A stretch of DNA of 6,546 bases from Deltaproteobacteria bacterium (GTDB taxonomy: Bacteria; Desulfobacterota; Anaeroferrophillalia; Anaeroferrophillales; Tharpellaceae), in contig JAADEO010000072.1 of assembly GCA_013153415.1 (NCBI GenBank), positions 1-6,546 on the forward strand, in the 5' to 3' direction. A program made the translations under genes and the position numbers. Positions 5,990 through 6,546 of this stretch are shown in pieces. The notes under the pieces were generated by a model that was not told the DNA's origin, did no database searches, and saw nothing but the letters and a program-made list of their open reading frames with translations. The number at the start of each line of letters is the position of its first letter. The stretch's first letter is position 1.

Positions 5990-6193
5990 TCACAACCCCA
6001 GGAAGGGCAGAAGCTTGATCACCAGGATGGCAATCAGGGCGATGACGGCCAGGCCGACCACGATCTTGAGGACGAAAGCGCCGATCTTGAAGGCGATGTA
6101 GAGAACAATGGCAATGACTATCAGGCCGATGATACTTTGCCAGTCAAATTGAAAATTGGCGATGTAATTGTTTAATTCATTGAAGTTGTTCAT
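5990..6193 (-). CDS. Small hypothetical membrane protein with two predicted helices
   Basis: I do not recognise this 67-residue protein. Residues 1-19 are polar and rich in Asn and aromatic residues (MNNFNELNNY then IANFQFDW). The rest is almost entirely hydrophobic, with one helix at about 20-39 and a second at about 42-61, separated by a single Lys at 43 and followed by KLLPFLGL. This fits a small inner-membrane hairpin protein. AAGGAA (6201-6206) lies 7 bases before the ATG, a good ribosome binding site, which supports real translation. It sits 62 bases upstream of pdxJ on the same strand and 40 bases downstream of another gene's stop. Function is unknown; it could be a modulator of a larger membrane complex, but nothing here shows which. 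Confidence 0.7.
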   Translation of the reverse strand: MNNFNELNNYIANFQFDWQSIIGLIVIAIVLYIAFKIGAFVLKIVVGLAVIALIAILVIKLLPFLGL

Positions 6194-6233
6194 CTTCGCG
6201 TTCCTTTGCTGTCACTGATACCTGGTTGGAAAA

Positions 6234-6546
6234 TCACTCAAACCCGTGGCCGGATCCGGAAGTCGCTTCCGAGGTTTTGTTCGGGAACCCGCCGGTTTTG
6301 TCAGTCAGCGCTTTCCTGATCCTTTCACTGATCAGGGCGGCGGCGTTGTCAAGCTGCTCCTCCATCGAACTGTAACCGCTCACGGTTACCGGAGGCAAGT
6401 CCAGGGTGACCGTACTGCCGTTGCGCCGATGAATTTGGCCATGGCAGGCGGCGGTGACGGTGGCCCGCAGTTTCTCGCTTTCTGGGTTCCAGCGTTCCCG
6501 GATCTCCAGGAGTTCGATACGGCCGCTGATCGAGGAGATATCGGCA
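6234..6546 (-). CDS. Hypothetical protein, C-terminal 103 residues (cut by the window edge)
   Basis: An open reading frame enters from beyond base 6546 and ends at TGA (6234-6236). The visible part begins ADISSISGRIELLEIRERW and continues with a likely pair of strands (KLRATVTAAC, then STVTLDLPPVTVSGY), a helix (SMEEQLDNAAALISERIRKA) and a polar, Gly/Ser/Thr-rich tail ending SGSGHGFE. The beta-beta-alpha layout and loose tail suggest a small soluble or exported domain, but I do not recognise the family and the N-terminus, where a signal peptide would be, is outside the window. That it is coding is supported by uninterrupted reading to the edge, sensible codon use and same-strand placement 40 bases before the next gene. 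It could share a transcript with the small membrane protein. Confidence 0.6.
   Translation of the reverse strand, partial: ADISSISGRIELLEIRERWNPESEKLRATVTAACHGQIHRRNGSTVTLDLPPVTVSGYSSMEEQLDNAAALISERIRKALTDKTGGFPNKTSEATSGSGHGFE

Noticed and set aside
5985..5999. GGGGTT-CAC-AACCCC hairpin at the end of the 67-residue gene, as a terminator
   Set aside because: The stem is only 6 bp with a 3-base loop and is followed on the minus strand by TCCTCTTC rather than a T run, so it is too weak to call.
6315..6336. Inverted repeat CCTGATC/GATCAGG with an 8-base loop
   Set aside because: Short and inside a plausible coding region (ISERIRKA codons); no sign of function.
6372..6389. Inverted repeat GTAACCG/CGGTTAC with a 4-base loop
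   Set aside because: Only 7 bp, within the reading frame of the right-edge protein; likely chance.

Overview
All supported genes lie on the minus strand. The window reads as a stretch of bacterial chromosome transcribed from high to low coordinates, cut at both ends. In transcription order it holds: the C-terminal end of an unrecognised protein (6546-6234), a 67-residue two-helix membrane protein, pdxJ, acpS, a stand-alone methyltransferase-like protein of the MetE/UROD superfamily, a short PlsB-like glycerolipid acyltransferase, a DUF1796-like protein, rodA, and the first 91 codons of radA. Spacings are short (overlap of 4 to about 80 bases) and no convincing terminator separates the genes, so one or a few polycistronic transcripts are likely.

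The organism is probably a Gram-negative proteobacterium in the broad sense. It makes pyridoxal phosphate by the PdxA/PdxJ (DXP-dependent) route, has the classic pdxJ-acpS coupling, and carries a PlsB-type acyltransferase and the rod elongation protein RodA. Base composition is fairly GC-rich, and the mixture resembles Desulfobacterota/Desulfuromonadales. That placement is inference with low to moderate confidence.

Region by region: 4786-6193 is a housekeeping block (small membrane protein, vitamin B6 ring closure, activation of acyl carrier protein). Region 2255-4715 pairs a putative zinc-dependent methyl-transfer protein with a PlsB-like acyltransferase; the stop of the first overlaps the ribosome binding site of the second. 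AcpS and the acyltransferase both bear on lipid synthesis, and RodA on envelope growth. Region 1490-2254 looks like an accessory insert: a spacer that folds like the 3' half of a damaged tRNA, followed by a DUF1796 gene of visibly lower GC. Region 1-1470 holds rodA and radA, only 4 bases apart.

No CRISPR array, rRNA, intact tRNA, transposase or recognisable defence cassette is visible. The points most worth a second look are the tRNA-like scar beside the DUF1796 gene, the divergent MetE-like protein with an Asp where MetE has its zinc-ligand Glu, and the AT-rich inverted repeat just upstream of it. I did not find a clear, previously undescribed multi-gene system here.
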